A program made the translations under genes and the position numbers. Source: Thermoanaerobacteraceae bacterium (lineage in GTDB: Bacteria; Bacillota; Desulfotomaculia; Desulfotomaculales; Ammonificaceae). From it: 6,342 nucleotides of DNA. Under the pieces are notes generated by a model that worked only from the letters and a program-made list of their open reading frames with translations, searched no databases and was not told the DNA's origin. The stretch's first letter is position 1; every line of letters begins with the position of its first letter. The DNA is taken from assembly GCA_030016455.1 (NCBI GenBank), contig JASEJH010000077.1, forward strand, positions 659-7,000, in the 5' to 3' direction. Shown here piece by piece: positions 1-5,725 of the stretch.

Positions 1-1820
1 CCATCCGCGTCTACCCGAAAGGGAGTTACATCTTCCGGCAGGGCGAGCCTTCGCAGGAAGTCCTCTTTATCGTTGTGGAAGGGCTGGTGGAGATCATCCT
101 GCCGGCCGATACGGGCGATGAGCGGGTGGTCAGCCTGCGGCATCCCTCCGAGTTCTTTGGGGAAACGGTCTTCTTTACCAACGAGACCTACCCCGCCTCG
201 ACGCGTGCGGCCGAGACAACCCGGTGCCTGCTGGTACCGCGTGCGTGCTTTGAGGAGCTGATGGCCACCAGTCCCGGTTTTGCGGGTTACTTTAGCCGGA
301 TGCTCGCCGAGCGCATGCGTTACCTTTGGGAGGGAGTAATCCGCGAACAGTGCCTGTTCATGGGTCAGGCAGCTGAGCGCCCCTTCCGTAAGCGGCTCTA
401 TGAGATTATGAGCACCCCGGTTGTGACCTGTCTGGAGGAGAACACCGTAACGGAAGCAGCCCAGCTTCTAAGTACCCGCCAGGTCAGTTCCGTCGTGGTG
501 GTTAGCCACGGCGGGGATCCGGTTGGCATCGTCACGGAGAAGGACCTGGTAAAGAAGGTGCTTGCCGAGCGTCGCGCCGATTTTCAGCGGGTAACCGTCC
601 GGGAGGTCATGGAACCAGAGCCGATCGTTCTGCCGCCGACGGCGCTTTTTCAGGAAGCGTTGCTGGCGATGGTACAGCGCCAGCTCAAGCACGTGATTGT
701 GGTCGAACACGGCCTGGTGCGGGGGATGGTTACCCTCGCCGACCTGGTACGGACCCAGAACGTGGATGCCCTAAGCGCGCTCAATACAATCGAGCGGTCC
801 CGGGACCTGAAGGGGCTTGAATCCGCGATTCAGCAAATTGACCGCCTGGTTTTCGCACTGGTGGGCGGCCAGGCTACGGCCGCCGAAATCGGCGTTCTGG
901 TCTCGGAGCTTTACGACCGCTTGACGGCGCGGCTGATCTTCCTGGCGGAAGAAGAGTTATACGCGGAAGGCAGAGGGCGGGCCCCCTGCGGGTATTGCTG
1001 GCTGACGATGGGGAGTGCCGGGCGGCGGGAACAGATCCTCCGGACGGATCTGGACAACGCCGTTGTTTACGAAGACCCACCCGCCGGGCAGGAAGATTTG
1101 TACCGGGAGTATTTTCTGGCCCTGGGTGAAAAGGTGGTTGCGGGCCTGGTGCACCTGGGTTTTGCACCCTGCCGGGGAAAGGTGATGGCCAACAACCCGG
1201 AGTGGTGCCGGTCACTCGACGAGTGGCTGCGTGCAGTGCGCGGGTGGATCATGGATCCAGAGGGGGACTTGCTCCGGAAAATGACCATCTTTTTCGATTT
1301 TCGCCCGGTTTACGGCCGCTTCGCCCTCGCCGAAGCGTTGCGGGAACGGATTTCGCGGTGGCTGAGCAGCCAGCAGGTGGTGCTGCATTTCCTGGCACGG
1401 GACGCGCTGACCAACAGGATTCCCCTGAACCCCTTGCGGCAGGTGGTTACCGAAAAAACAGGCCTGCACAAAGACGAACTGGATATCAAACGCTCGGTGC
1501 TGATTCATTTCGTGGACTGCATCCGGCTCTTTGCCTTGCGCGAGGGAATCCAGGCCACCTCAACTTTTGAGCGGCTGAAGCAGTTAGTGGAACGGAACGT
1601 TTTTCGCGAGGAGGATGCAGAGGTGTTCGGCCTGGCTTACGACAGCATGCTGATGCTGCGGCTGCGGGAGAACCTCCAGCGCCTGAATCAGGGAGGCAAA
1701 CCGGACAACTACATCAATCCCCGCCACCTCAGCCGCAGGGAACTGAACGCGCTGCGCGATTCGCTCGCGGTTGCTTCACGGCTGCAGTACCTCACGGGAA
1801 AGAGTTTCCGGGTGGGGTGA
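1..1820 (+). CDS. Cyclic-nucleotide-binding / CBS-pair / DUF294 nucleotidyltransferase signalling protein (5' partial)
   Basis: The reading frame is open from base 3 (first complete codon) to the TGA at 1818-1820, giving about 605 visible residues, so the true start lies upstream. Domains in order, numbered from base 3: a cyclic-nucleotide-binding-like beta barrel (about 1-110) with an FGE motif ending near residue 54 and a following Arg near 68 (TRAAE), as in phosphate-binding cassettes; a CBS pair (about 136-190 and 203-250); a DUF294 nucleotidyltransferase core with GSAGRREQ near 337 and TDLDN near 348-352, giving the G-S and DxD pattern of GlnD-like nucleotidyltransferases; then the helical C-terminal DUF294 domain. 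Family members are usually a little over 600 residues, so probably only some tens of residues are missing. It is likely a cytoplasmic sensor that binds nucleotides and may transfer a nucleotidyl group to an unknown target. Substrate and partner cannot be read from the sequence. An exonuclease gene follows after 43 bases. Confidence 0.88.
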   Translation, partial: IRVYPKGSYIFRQGEPSQEVLFIVVEGLVEIILPADTGDERVVSLRHPSEFFGETVFFTNETYPASTRAAETTRCLLVPRACFEELMATSPGFAGYFSRMLAERMRYLWEGVIREQCLFMGQAAERPFRKRLYEIMSTPVVTCLEENTVTEAAQLLSTRQVSSVVVVSHGGDPVGIVTEKDLVKKVLAERRADFQRVTVREVMEPEPIVLPPTALFQEALLAMVQRQLKHVIVVEHGLVRGMVTLADLVRTQNVDALSALNTIERSRDLKGLESAIQQIDRLVFALVGGQATAAEIGVLVSELYDRLTARLIFLAEEELYAEGRGRAPCGYCWLTMGSAGRREQILRTDLDNAVVYEDPPAGQEDLYREYFLALGEKVVAGLVHLGFAPCRGKVMANNPEWCRSLDEWLRAVRGWIMDPEGDLLRKMTIFFDFRPVYGRFALAEALRERISRWLSSQQVVLHFLARDALTNRIPLNPLRQVVTEKTGLHKDELDIKRSVLIHFVDCIRLFALREGIQATSTFERLKQLVERNVFREEDAEVFGLAYDSMLMLRLRENLQRLNQGGKPDNYINPRHLSRRELNALRDSLAVASRLQYLTGKSFRVG

Positions 1821-1863
1821 GCAGTTCAAAAATACGGCGGGACGCTTCACCGGGGTGGGCAAA

Positions 1864-2565
1864 ATGTCTTCGTACCTTTTGCGGGTATTTCGCGGCTTCA
1901 AGGTTAAAGTTGGGAGCAGGACGGAGGACCGGCTCTTGTCCTTTCTGGTGTGCGAGCTGAACCGGCGCTGGGATTCGGACGTGCCGCTTGAGGAGCAGGT
2001 TTATGTAGCCTTTGATCTTGAAACCACGGGTCTGCACCCGTTCGGAGGTGACCGGATCATTGCCCTGGGTGCAGCGCGGCTTGAGAACGGGATGATTACG
2101 GGCGACTTCGAGCAACTGGTAAATCCGGGGCGGGAGATTCCTCCTGTAACGACGGCCTTAACCGGGATCACAGAGGCGGAGGTAGCGGACGCTCCGGCTG
2201 TCGAGGAGGTGCTCCCCGCGTTTCTCGGCTTTCTTTTGCAGGGGATTCCGCTGGGATTTAACGCCGATTTCGACCTTTCTTTTCTGAACCTGGTGCTGCG
2301 CCTGTTTGCCGGGTCCAAGATCGCCCGGACGGCGGTTGTTGATGTCCTCACGGTTGTTCAGGCGCTGCATCCCCAATGGGAGCATTGCCTGCTTGACGAC
2401 GCGGCAAGATACTACGGCGTGCCGTTAGAAGGCAGACATTCCGCGCGCGGGGACGCGGTGATCCACGCCCGGCTTTACTGGTCCCTGCTGCCGGTTTTGG
2501 CGCAGCGCGGCGTGTATACGCTGAAAGACCTCCGGGGTTATCTTTACTTCCGGTCTTTGTTGTAG
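1864..2565 (+). CDS. DEDDh 3'-5' exonuclease, DnaQ/PolC-epsilon type
   Basis: This encodes 233 residues. All DEDDh exonuclease motifs are present: Exo I FDLETTG (D51, E53), Exo II NADFD (D137) and Exo III HSARGD (H192, D197), with the TGIT segment typical of DnaQ-like proteins between I and II. It should remove nucleotides from 3' ends using two metal ions. It is a stand-alone exonuclease: no polymerase, UvrC-like or BRCT domain is seen. An N-terminal leader of about 45 residues precedes Exo I. ATG at 1864 is chosen because a frame extending upstream to 1771 would overlap the previous gene and encodes nothing family-like; the preceding GGGGTGG is only a moderate ribosome binding site. The gene lies 43 bases after the DUF294 gene, a pairing known from other bacteria, and its stop codon overlaps the ribosome binding site of the next gene. 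Whether it acts on DNA or RNA is unknown. Confidence 0.88.
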   Translation: MSSYLLRVFRGFKVKVGSRTEDRLLSFLVCELNRRWDSDVPLEEQVYVAFDLETTGLHPFGGDRIIALGAARLENGMITGDFEQLVNPGREIPPVTTALTGITEAEVADAPAVEEVLPAFLGFLLQGIPLGFNADFDLSFLNLVLRLFAGSKIARTAVVDVLTVVQALHPQWEHCLLDDAARYYGVPLEGRHSARGDAVIHARLYWSLLPVLAQRGVYTLKDLRGYLYFRSLL

Positions 2566-2570
2566 GAGGG
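2564..2570 (+). promoter_or_regulatory. Ribosome binding site of the thioesterase gene
   Basis: AGGAGGG lies 7 bases before the GTG at 2578 and overlaps the TAG stop of the exonuclease gene (2563-2565). This spacing fixes the GTG as the start and implies translational coupling between the two genes. Confidence 0.85.
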
Positions 2571-2577
2571 AGAAAAG

Positions 2578-2970
2578 GTGGCTTTAGTGAAAGGTTTGCA
2601 GGGTACGGCGCAGATGGTCGTGGGCGAAGGGGATACGGCGGTGATGCAGGGCAGCGGGACGGTACCGGTGCTCGCGACGCCGCGCCTCCTGGCGTTGATG
2701 GAGGCAGCGGCGGTGGCGGCGCTGAACGGTGTCCTCTCGGAAGGAGAGACCACGGTGGGAACGAAAGTGGAACTTGAGCACGTGGCGGCCACGCCCGTCG
2801 GGATGGAGGTCAGCGCAAGGGCGGAACTGGTTGAGGTCGAGGGGCGGCGGCTGGTTTTTGCCGTGGAGGCGCGTGATTCCGCCGGGATTGTGGGGCGGGG
2901 GCGTCACGAACGCCTGGCGGTGGACGAAGCCCGGTTTCTGGACCGGGTCGTGAAGAGAAAGAAGGGGTAG
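2578..2970 (+). CDS. Hot-dog fold acyl-CoA thioesterase, FlK-like
   Basis: This encodes 130 residues from a GTG start behind a strong AGGAGGG. The segment VLATPRLLALMEAAA, followed by VGTKVELEHVAATPVGM and GRHERL, matches the fluoroacetyl-CoA thioesterase (FlK) family. The catalytic residues fall at T34, E42 and H68, the same spacing as T42, E50 and H76 of Streptomyces cattleya FlK as I recall it; G61 and R112 align with G69 and R120. The Phe residues that form the fluoroacetate-selective lid of FlK (F33, F36) align here with G25 and T28, so this is probably a general small acyl-CoA thioesterase and not a fluoroacetate-resistance enzyme. It is cytoplasmic and likely works as a dimer. It is the last gene of the apparent three-gene unit; its link to the two upstream genes is unclear. 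The last residues are a basic tail (KRKKG). Confidence 0.85.
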   Translation: MALVKGLQGTAQMVVGEGDTAVMQGSGTVPVLATPRLLALMEAAAVAALNGVLSEGETTVGTKVELEHVAATPVGMEVSARAELVEVEGRRLVFAVEARDSAGIVGRGRHERLAVDEARFLDRVVKRKKG

Positions 2971-2995
2971 CAGAGGGCCGGCGCGGGGAAAAAGA

Positions 2996-3024
2996 TTGAC
3001 AGAAAGCCCCCCGAAGGTTAGATT
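2996..3024 (+). promoter_or_regulatory. Candidate sigma-A promoter
   Basis: A perfect TTGACA (2996-3001) is followed, after 17 bases, by TAGATT (3019-3024), which matches 4 of 6 bases of TATAAT. The region is more AT-rich than the flanking genes. Initiation would fall near 3031, only about 11 bases before the hairpin at 3042-3099. The promoter could give a very short RNA, or read through toward spoVAE. The call rests on sequence only. Confidence 0.5.
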
Positions 3025-3041
3025 TTAGATATGGCGTTCTG

Positions 3042-3099
3042 AAAACCCCTTCCGGAAACTTTTCCTTGTGCACGCATAGTTTGGTCCGGTGGGGTTTTT
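3042..3099 (+). terminator. Long hairpin with T run, candidate intrinsic terminator
   Basis: AAAACCCC (3042-3049) pairs with GGGGTTTT (3091-3098). After a small internal loop, CCGGA (3052-3056) pairs with TCCGG (3085-3089). The apical loop is about 28 bases, larger than usual. The 3' arm runs into TTTTT (3095-3099). Because the opposite arm starts with AAAA, it could act on both strands. It may end the thioesterase unit or the short transcript from the promoter just upstream. The large loop lowers confidence. Confidence 0.45.
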
Positions 3100-3140
3100 A
3101 TTGAAGAAGCAGTCTGTCTGGGAGAGTGTTGCAAAACTAC

Positions 3141-3182
3141 TTAACTGCCAAAAAATGAGTTCGCCAGCTTTTGGGTGGTTAA
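3141..3182 (+). repeat. Inverted repeat / hairpin in left half of the element
   Basis: TTAACTGCCAAAA (3141-3153) pairs with TTTTGGGTGGTTAA (3169-3182): 13 pairs including two G-T wobbles, with one bulged G at 3173 and a 15-base loop. The wobble pairs fit RNA pairing better than a plain DNA palindrome, which mildly favours a structured transcript. It abuts the left terminal repeat directly. Confidence 0.6.
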
Positions 3183-3215
3183 ATTTGGGAATGGCCTGGA
3201 GGCCGCGAAAAACGA

Positions 3216-3304
3216 CCCAGCACTCAACTCAGTGCGAAAGAATACGAGATACTCTAACGCCTGTTTGCTTGGGCGCAGGTTGTACCACAGAGTTGAGTGC
3301 TGGG
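3216..3304 (+). repeat. Perfect 15-base inverted repeat enclosing a 59-base loop
   Basis: cccagcactcaactc (3216-3230) and gagttgagtgctggg (3290-3304) are exact reverse complements. After one A-A mismatch, GTG (3232-3234) and CAC (3286-3288) add three more pairs. The left arm can also form a local hairpin, GCACT-CAACTC-AGTGC (3220-3235), which excludes the long pairing. Inside the loop a small stem CGCC/GGCG (3258-3261 / 3272-3275) is possible. Confidence 0.85.
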
Positions 3305-3330
3305 CAGGCGAAGTTTTGCAGCGGTCTCTT

Positions 3331-3336
3331 AGGAGG
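3331..3336 (+). promoter_or_regulatory. Ribosome binding site of spoVAE
   Basis: A perfect AGGAGG lies 9 bases before the ATG at 3346. It decides the start against the longer open frame running back to 3175, whose extra 57 codons would be read from the structured element. Confidence 0.85.
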
Positions 3337-3345
3337 AAGATTAAG

Positions 3346-3702
3346 ATGATCTTTCTGAAGGCGTTCTTGGTCGGGGGTTTGATCTGCGTGGCGGCGCAGC
3401 TGTTGATGGACCTTACCAGCTACAAGGTGACCCCGGCGCACGTGCTGGTAGGGCTGGTGACCGTCGGAGCGGTGCTGAGCGCGGTCGGTCTTTACCAGCC
3501 GCTGGTGGATTTTGCCGGGGCGGGAGCCACCGTCCCGCTGACCGGTTTCGGACACATCCTCGCCCAGGGGGCGATTCAGGGCGCGACCAAGGACGGATTG
3601 CTGGGGGTTTTTGCCGGCGGGGTAGCGGCCGCAGCGGCCGGAATCACCGCTGCGGTGATCTTCGGTTACTTCACGGCGCTGGTCTTCCGGCCGAAAGGCT
3701 GA
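3346..3702 (+). CDS. spoVAE: Stage V sporulation protein AE (SpoVAEb type)
   Basis: This encodes 118 residues, close to the roughly 116 of Bacillus subtilis SpoVAEb. It is a small hydrophobic membrane protein with predicted helices at about 4-22, 31-50 and 86-113. Between them is the conserved stretch VGLYQPLVDFAGAGATVP, then GFGHILAQGAIQG, characteristic of this family. SpoVA proteins form the channel in the spore inner membrane that takes dipicolinic acid into the developing spore and releases it at germination. Start: ATG at 3346 after a perfect AGGAGG. spoVAF follows 25 bases downstream, so the two are probably co-transcribed. In most spore formers spoVAC and spoVAD lie immediately upstream; here a structured non-coding interval and a thioesterase gene lie there instead. 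The family is normally under sigma-G control, but no convincing sigma-G promoter was found. Confidence 0.93.
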   Translation: MIFLKAFLVGGLICVAAQLLMDLTSYKVTPAHVLVGLVTVGAVLSAVGLYQPLVDFAGAGATVPLTGFGHILAQGAIQGATKDGLLGVFAGGVAAAAAGITAAVIFGYFTALVFRPKG

Positions 3703-3727
3703 GCGCGGCCTCCGCAAAGGTGGTTGG

Positions 3728-5254
3728 ATGGGTACGGAAAATGAAGTGAAGACCCCCATTTTGAAGGAACTGGCCGCCAACCTGCGCAAACTCGACGAGC
3801 GGCTGGTTTTTAAACAGAACTTCGACCTCATCCTGCGGGAGATCGAGGTGGGGAGCCGGAAGGCGGCGCTCCTGTTCGTAGACGCCTTTGTCAAGGACGA
3901 GCCCTTAACCCTCATCCTTAAAGAGTTTGCCCGGATCGAACCCCGCGAGATCACACTCAACACCTTCCGGAAGATTTTCTACCGCTACGTCACCTTCGGC
4001 GAGGTCAGTACGGTTGAAACGCTGGAGGACGTTGTGGCGACCGCTCTCAGCGGGCCGGTTGTGCTTCTCATCGACGGGGAAACCCAGGCCGTCGTCATTG
4101 ACCTCCGCCAGTACCCGGCCCGGGCGCCGGACGAGCCCGACCTAGAGAAAGTCACCCGGGGTTCCCGCGACGGGTTTGTGGAGACGTTGGTATTCAATAC
4201 GGCCCTTATCCGCCGCCGGATCCGCGACCCGCGGCTGCGGATAGAGCATTTGACCGCTGGCAGGCGGTCCAAAACTGACATCGCCCTGGCGTACCTGGAC
4301 GACGTCGCCAACCCGGAAATCGTGGACAGCGTCCGGGAGAAGATTGAGGTAATCAAGATTGACGGTCTCCCGATGGCAGAGAAGGCGGTCGAGGAACTCA
4401 TTACGCCGGGGACCTACTGGAACCCTTTTCCCCGGGTGCGTTACACCGAGCGGCCGGACGTAGCCGCGGCGCACCTCCTGGACGGGCACGTACTGGTGCT
4501 GGTGGATACCTCGCCCAGCGTGATGATTCTTCCCGCCACCTTCTTTCACCACCTGCAGCACGCTGAGGAGTTCCGGCAGAGTCCTGCGGTGGGGGTTTAC
4601 CTGCGCTGGGTGCGCTTTGCCGGGGTACTGCTTTCCCTTTTTCTGACGCCGCTCTGGCTCCTGGTGGCGCTCGAACCGGGGTTGCTGCCGCCTGGATTGC
4701 GGTTCATCGGGCCGAAGGAGGCGGGAGCGGTCCCGCTATTCCTCCAGTTCCTAATGGCCGAGGTGGCCATCGACATGATCCGGGTGGCGACCATCCACAC
4801 GCCGAGCCCGATCGCCACCTCTACCGGCATCATTGCCGCCGTGCTGTTGGGCGACCTGGCCGCACGGGTGGGCCTTTTCATCCCGGAAGTTACCCTTTAT
4901 ACGGCGACGGCGGCGATCGGCACGTTTCTTACACCTTCGTTTGAGCTGGCGCAGGCCAACCGGATACTCCGGCTCTTCATCCTGTTCCTCACCGGGATTT
5001 TCCGGCTTCCCGGTTTCATCGCTGGTACCGTGGCCTCCTTTGTTTTCCTGGTCCTGACCCGTTCCTTCGGCGTGCCCTACCTCTGGCCGCTTGTCCCGTT
5101 CAACCTCAAGGGGCTGGGGAGCGTGATCGTCCGGCCGCCGGTTGCGGTTCAGCGCAGCCGCCCTTCGGTCCTGAAACCGCTTGACCCGGACCGGCAACCC
5201 CGGCCGGTTCCGGCCCGGAAACCCCGCTTCGACGAGCAGCGGCGGAAATCTTAA
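3728..5254 (+). CDS. spoVAF: Spore germination protein SpoVAF (GerA A-subunit family)
   Basis: This encodes 508 residues, near the roughly 490 of B. subtilis SpoVAF. A long hydrophilic N-terminal part (1-290) includes the family segments NFDLILREIEVGSRKA (31-46), SGPVVLLIDG (108-117), RGSRDGFVETLVFN (144-157), RRSKTDIALAYL (179-190) and TPGTYWNPFPRVRYTERPD (226-244). The membrane part follows with helices at about 296-318, 336-354, 362-400 (one or two) and 412-448, then YLWPLVPFN (451-459) and a basic, proline-rich tail with RPSVLKPLDPDRQ (478-490). That tail is typical of SpoVAF and separates it from the nutrient-receptor GerAA subunits. It sits in the spore inner membrane and is thought to assist germination and dipicolinate release. 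Start: ATG at 3728 with AAAGG seven bases before. It directly follows spoVAE; spoVAEa, which separates the two in B. subtilis, is absent. Confidence 0.92.
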   Translation: MGTENEVKTPILKELAANLRKLDERLVFKQNFDLILREIEVGSRKAALLFVDAFVKDEPLTLILKEFARIEPREITLNTFRKIFYRYVTFGEVSTVETLEDVVATALSGPVVLLIDGETQAVVIDLRQYPARAPDEPDLEKVTRGSRDGFVETLVFNTALIRRRIRDPRLRIEHLTAGRRSKTDIALAYLDDVANPEIVDSVREKIEVIKIDGLPMAEKAVEELITPGTYWNPFPRVRYTERPDVAAAHLLDGHVLVLVDTSPSVMILPATFFHHLQHAEEFRQSPAVGVYLRWVRFAGVLLSLFLTPLWLLVALEPGLLPPGLRFIGPKEAGAVPLFLQFLMAEVAIDMIRVATIHTPSPIATSTGIIAAVLLGDLAARVGLFIPEVTLYTATAAIGTFLTPSFELAQANRILRLFILFLTGIFRLPGFIAGTVASFVFLVLTRSFGVPYLWPLVPFNLKGLGSVIVRPPVAVQRSRPSVLKPLDPDRQPRPVPARKPRFDEQRRKS

Positions 5255-5260
5255 GAGGGT

Positions 5261-5362
5261 TCAGCCCTGGTGCGGCGGAAAATACCGGCGGAGAACCGCC
5301 GCGGCTTTATCGAGCCACGCCTCTCGTTGTACCGGGGTGCTGGTGACTACAACGCGAAACAT
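5261..5362 (-). pseudogene. Possible truncated minus-strand gene remnant
   Basis: On the minus strand an ATG at 5362-5360 opens 33 codons ending at TGA (5263-5261), tail to tail with spoVAF. The product begins MFRVVVTSTPVQREAWLDKA and continues with a helix-like AAVLRRYFPP. A beta strand followed by an amphipathic helix looks more like a real protein end than a random frame, and it reminds me faintly of the N-terminus of some Firmicutes methyltransferase-like proteins. The frame stays open upstream (toward higher coordinates) past 5500, but that part has no protein-like pattern. No ribosome binding site precedes the ATG. It may be chance or a decayed gene; the function is unknown. Confidence 0.25.
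5286..5308 (+). terminator. Weak candidate terminator after spoVAF
   Basis: CGGCGG (5286-5291), loop AGAA and CCGCCG (5296-5301) form a perfect 6-pair GC hairpin 31 bases after the spoVAF stop. It is followed only by a short CGGCTTTAT tail, so an intrinsic terminator is possible but the T run is poor. GCGGCGG at 5272-5278 can pair with the same 3' arm as an alternative. Confidence 0.3.
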
Positions 5363-5367
5363 CTTCC

Positions 5368-5384
5368 GGTAAAAGTTTTTTACC
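5368..5384. repeat. Perfect 7-base hairpin
   Basis: GGTAAAA (5368-5374), loop GTT, TTTTACC (5378-5384). No T run follows, so this is not a typical terminator. It could be an operator-like palindrome or part of the larger foldable region to its right. Confidence 0.5.
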
Positions 5385-5396
5385 CCGCAAAGGCCG

Positions 5397-5510
5397 AAGC
5401 AAAAGCCGATGATGCATTTTTCCACAGGGTTTCGAGCGGGTCTCCGAAAACTTTTAATTCCCTTTCTGCGGGTGTGTTTGAGGTATTGAATACGACAGCG
5501 GCTTTTGCTT
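5397..5510. repeat. Perfect 12-base inverted repeat around 90 bases
   Basis: AAGCAAAAGCCG (5397-5408) and CGGCTTTTGCTT (5499-5510) are exact reverse complements. A second pair, CCCGCAAAGG (5384-5393) with CCTTT-CT-GCGGG (5461-5472, two bases bulged), interleaves with it in the order A-B-A'-B', a pseudoknot-like arrangement if transcribed. Confidence 0.7.
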
Positions 5511-5609
5511 TTAGCAGCCCGACCGGGACTCTCTCGCCGCCGTGGCCCGCAGCGAATTAGTAGACAATACCGGAATGGAGAACACGGTCAAGTTTATGCA
5601 ACTATATCC

Positions 5610-5662
5610 GACGCCGGTTTAAACTTAAAGGGGCGTCACCGACCGGACAAAAAGGTTTTTGT
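5610..5662. repeat. Two small inverted repeats upstream of the DUF2225-like gene
   Basis: GACGCC (5610-5615) pairs with GGCGTC (5632-5637) around a loop containing the palindrome GTTTAAAC. ACAAAAA-GG-TTTTTGT (5647-5662) is a near-perfect palindrome. Both lie within 120 bases of the ATG at 5726 and could be regulator-binding or RNA-structure sites; no consensus is recognised. Confidence 0.4.
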
Positions 5663-5725
5663 TTGCAGGAATTGGCGGGCGGGCGCCGAAGACAAGCCCA
5701 AACGTCAGAACCGGTCAGGTGTAAA

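Larger units (their letters stand above)
3122..3328. mobile_element. MITE-like element or structured RNA locus bounded by 19-base inverted repeats
   Basis: The left end (3122-3140, core GTTGCAAAAC) and right end (3310-3328, core GTTTTGCAGC) are inverted copies matching at 15 of 19 positions. The ~207-base interval is less GC-rich than its surroundings and has no credible gene. Inside are at least two strong hairpins (3141-3182 and 3216-3304) and a small one (GGCC-TGGA-GGCC, 3193-3204). With the terminal repeats paired, the whole would fold as a multi-branched structure. A short non-autonomous transposable element fits the size and terminal repeats; IS ends with a similar GTTGCAAAAC core exist, but I do not assign a family. 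No clear target-site duplication is visible, which weakens the mobile reading. The alternative is a cis-acting RNA leader of spoVAE, whose ribosome binding site starts three bases after the right end. Confidence 0.5.
5255..5725. other. Gene-poor interval between spoVAF and the DUF2225-like gene
   Basis: These 471 bases contain no gene I can support. They hold a GC-rich hairpin after spoVAF, a 33-codon minus-strand frame, several inverted repeats (5368-5384, 5384-5472, 5397-5510, 5610-5637, 5647-5662) and the palindrome GTTTAAAC (5618-5625). A + strand frame from a GTG at 5270 to 5560 (96 codons), with AGAGGG ten bases ahead, has a low-complexity Ala/Lys/Ser composition and no family resemblance, so it is not called. 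No clear promoter for the downstream gene was found. Confidence 0.6.

Noticed and set aside
1771..1863. Upstream extension of the exonuclease to a TTG overlapping the DUF294 gene
   Set aside because: The extra 31 residues are out of character for the family and are read from the end of the previous gene; ATG 1864 gives a normal protein.
3074..3103. Possible sigma-G promoter (GCATA or CATAGTT) ahead of spoVAE
   Set aside because: Neither hexamer has a matching partner at the 15-18 base spacing, and both fall inside the terminator-like hairpin or its edge.
3114..3336. Target-site duplication around the MITE-like element
   Set aside because: Sequences just outside the two ends (ending CTGTCTGG on the left, starting TTAGGAGG on the right) show no convincing direct repeat.
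3175..3345. N-terminal extension of SpoVAE by 57 codons in the same frame
   Set aside because: It is read from the structured element, resembles no SpoVAE N-terminus, and a perfect AGGAGG sits before the ATG at 3346; the 118-residue form matches the family length.
3089..3349. 86-codon open frame across the intergenic region
   Set aside because: It has no ribosome binding site and no recognisable protein pattern, and it spans the T run and the inverted repeats.
5487..5516. TGAATA with a CTTTTA downstream as a sigma-F/G promoter
   Set aside because: The -10 match is poor and the spacing is wrong for the consensus; no gene start lies close downstream.
5270..5560. 96-codon frame after spoVAF from a GTG, with AGAGGG upstream
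   Set aside because: Low-complexity composition and no family resemblance; it covers the inverted repeats. Conservation in relatives would change this view.
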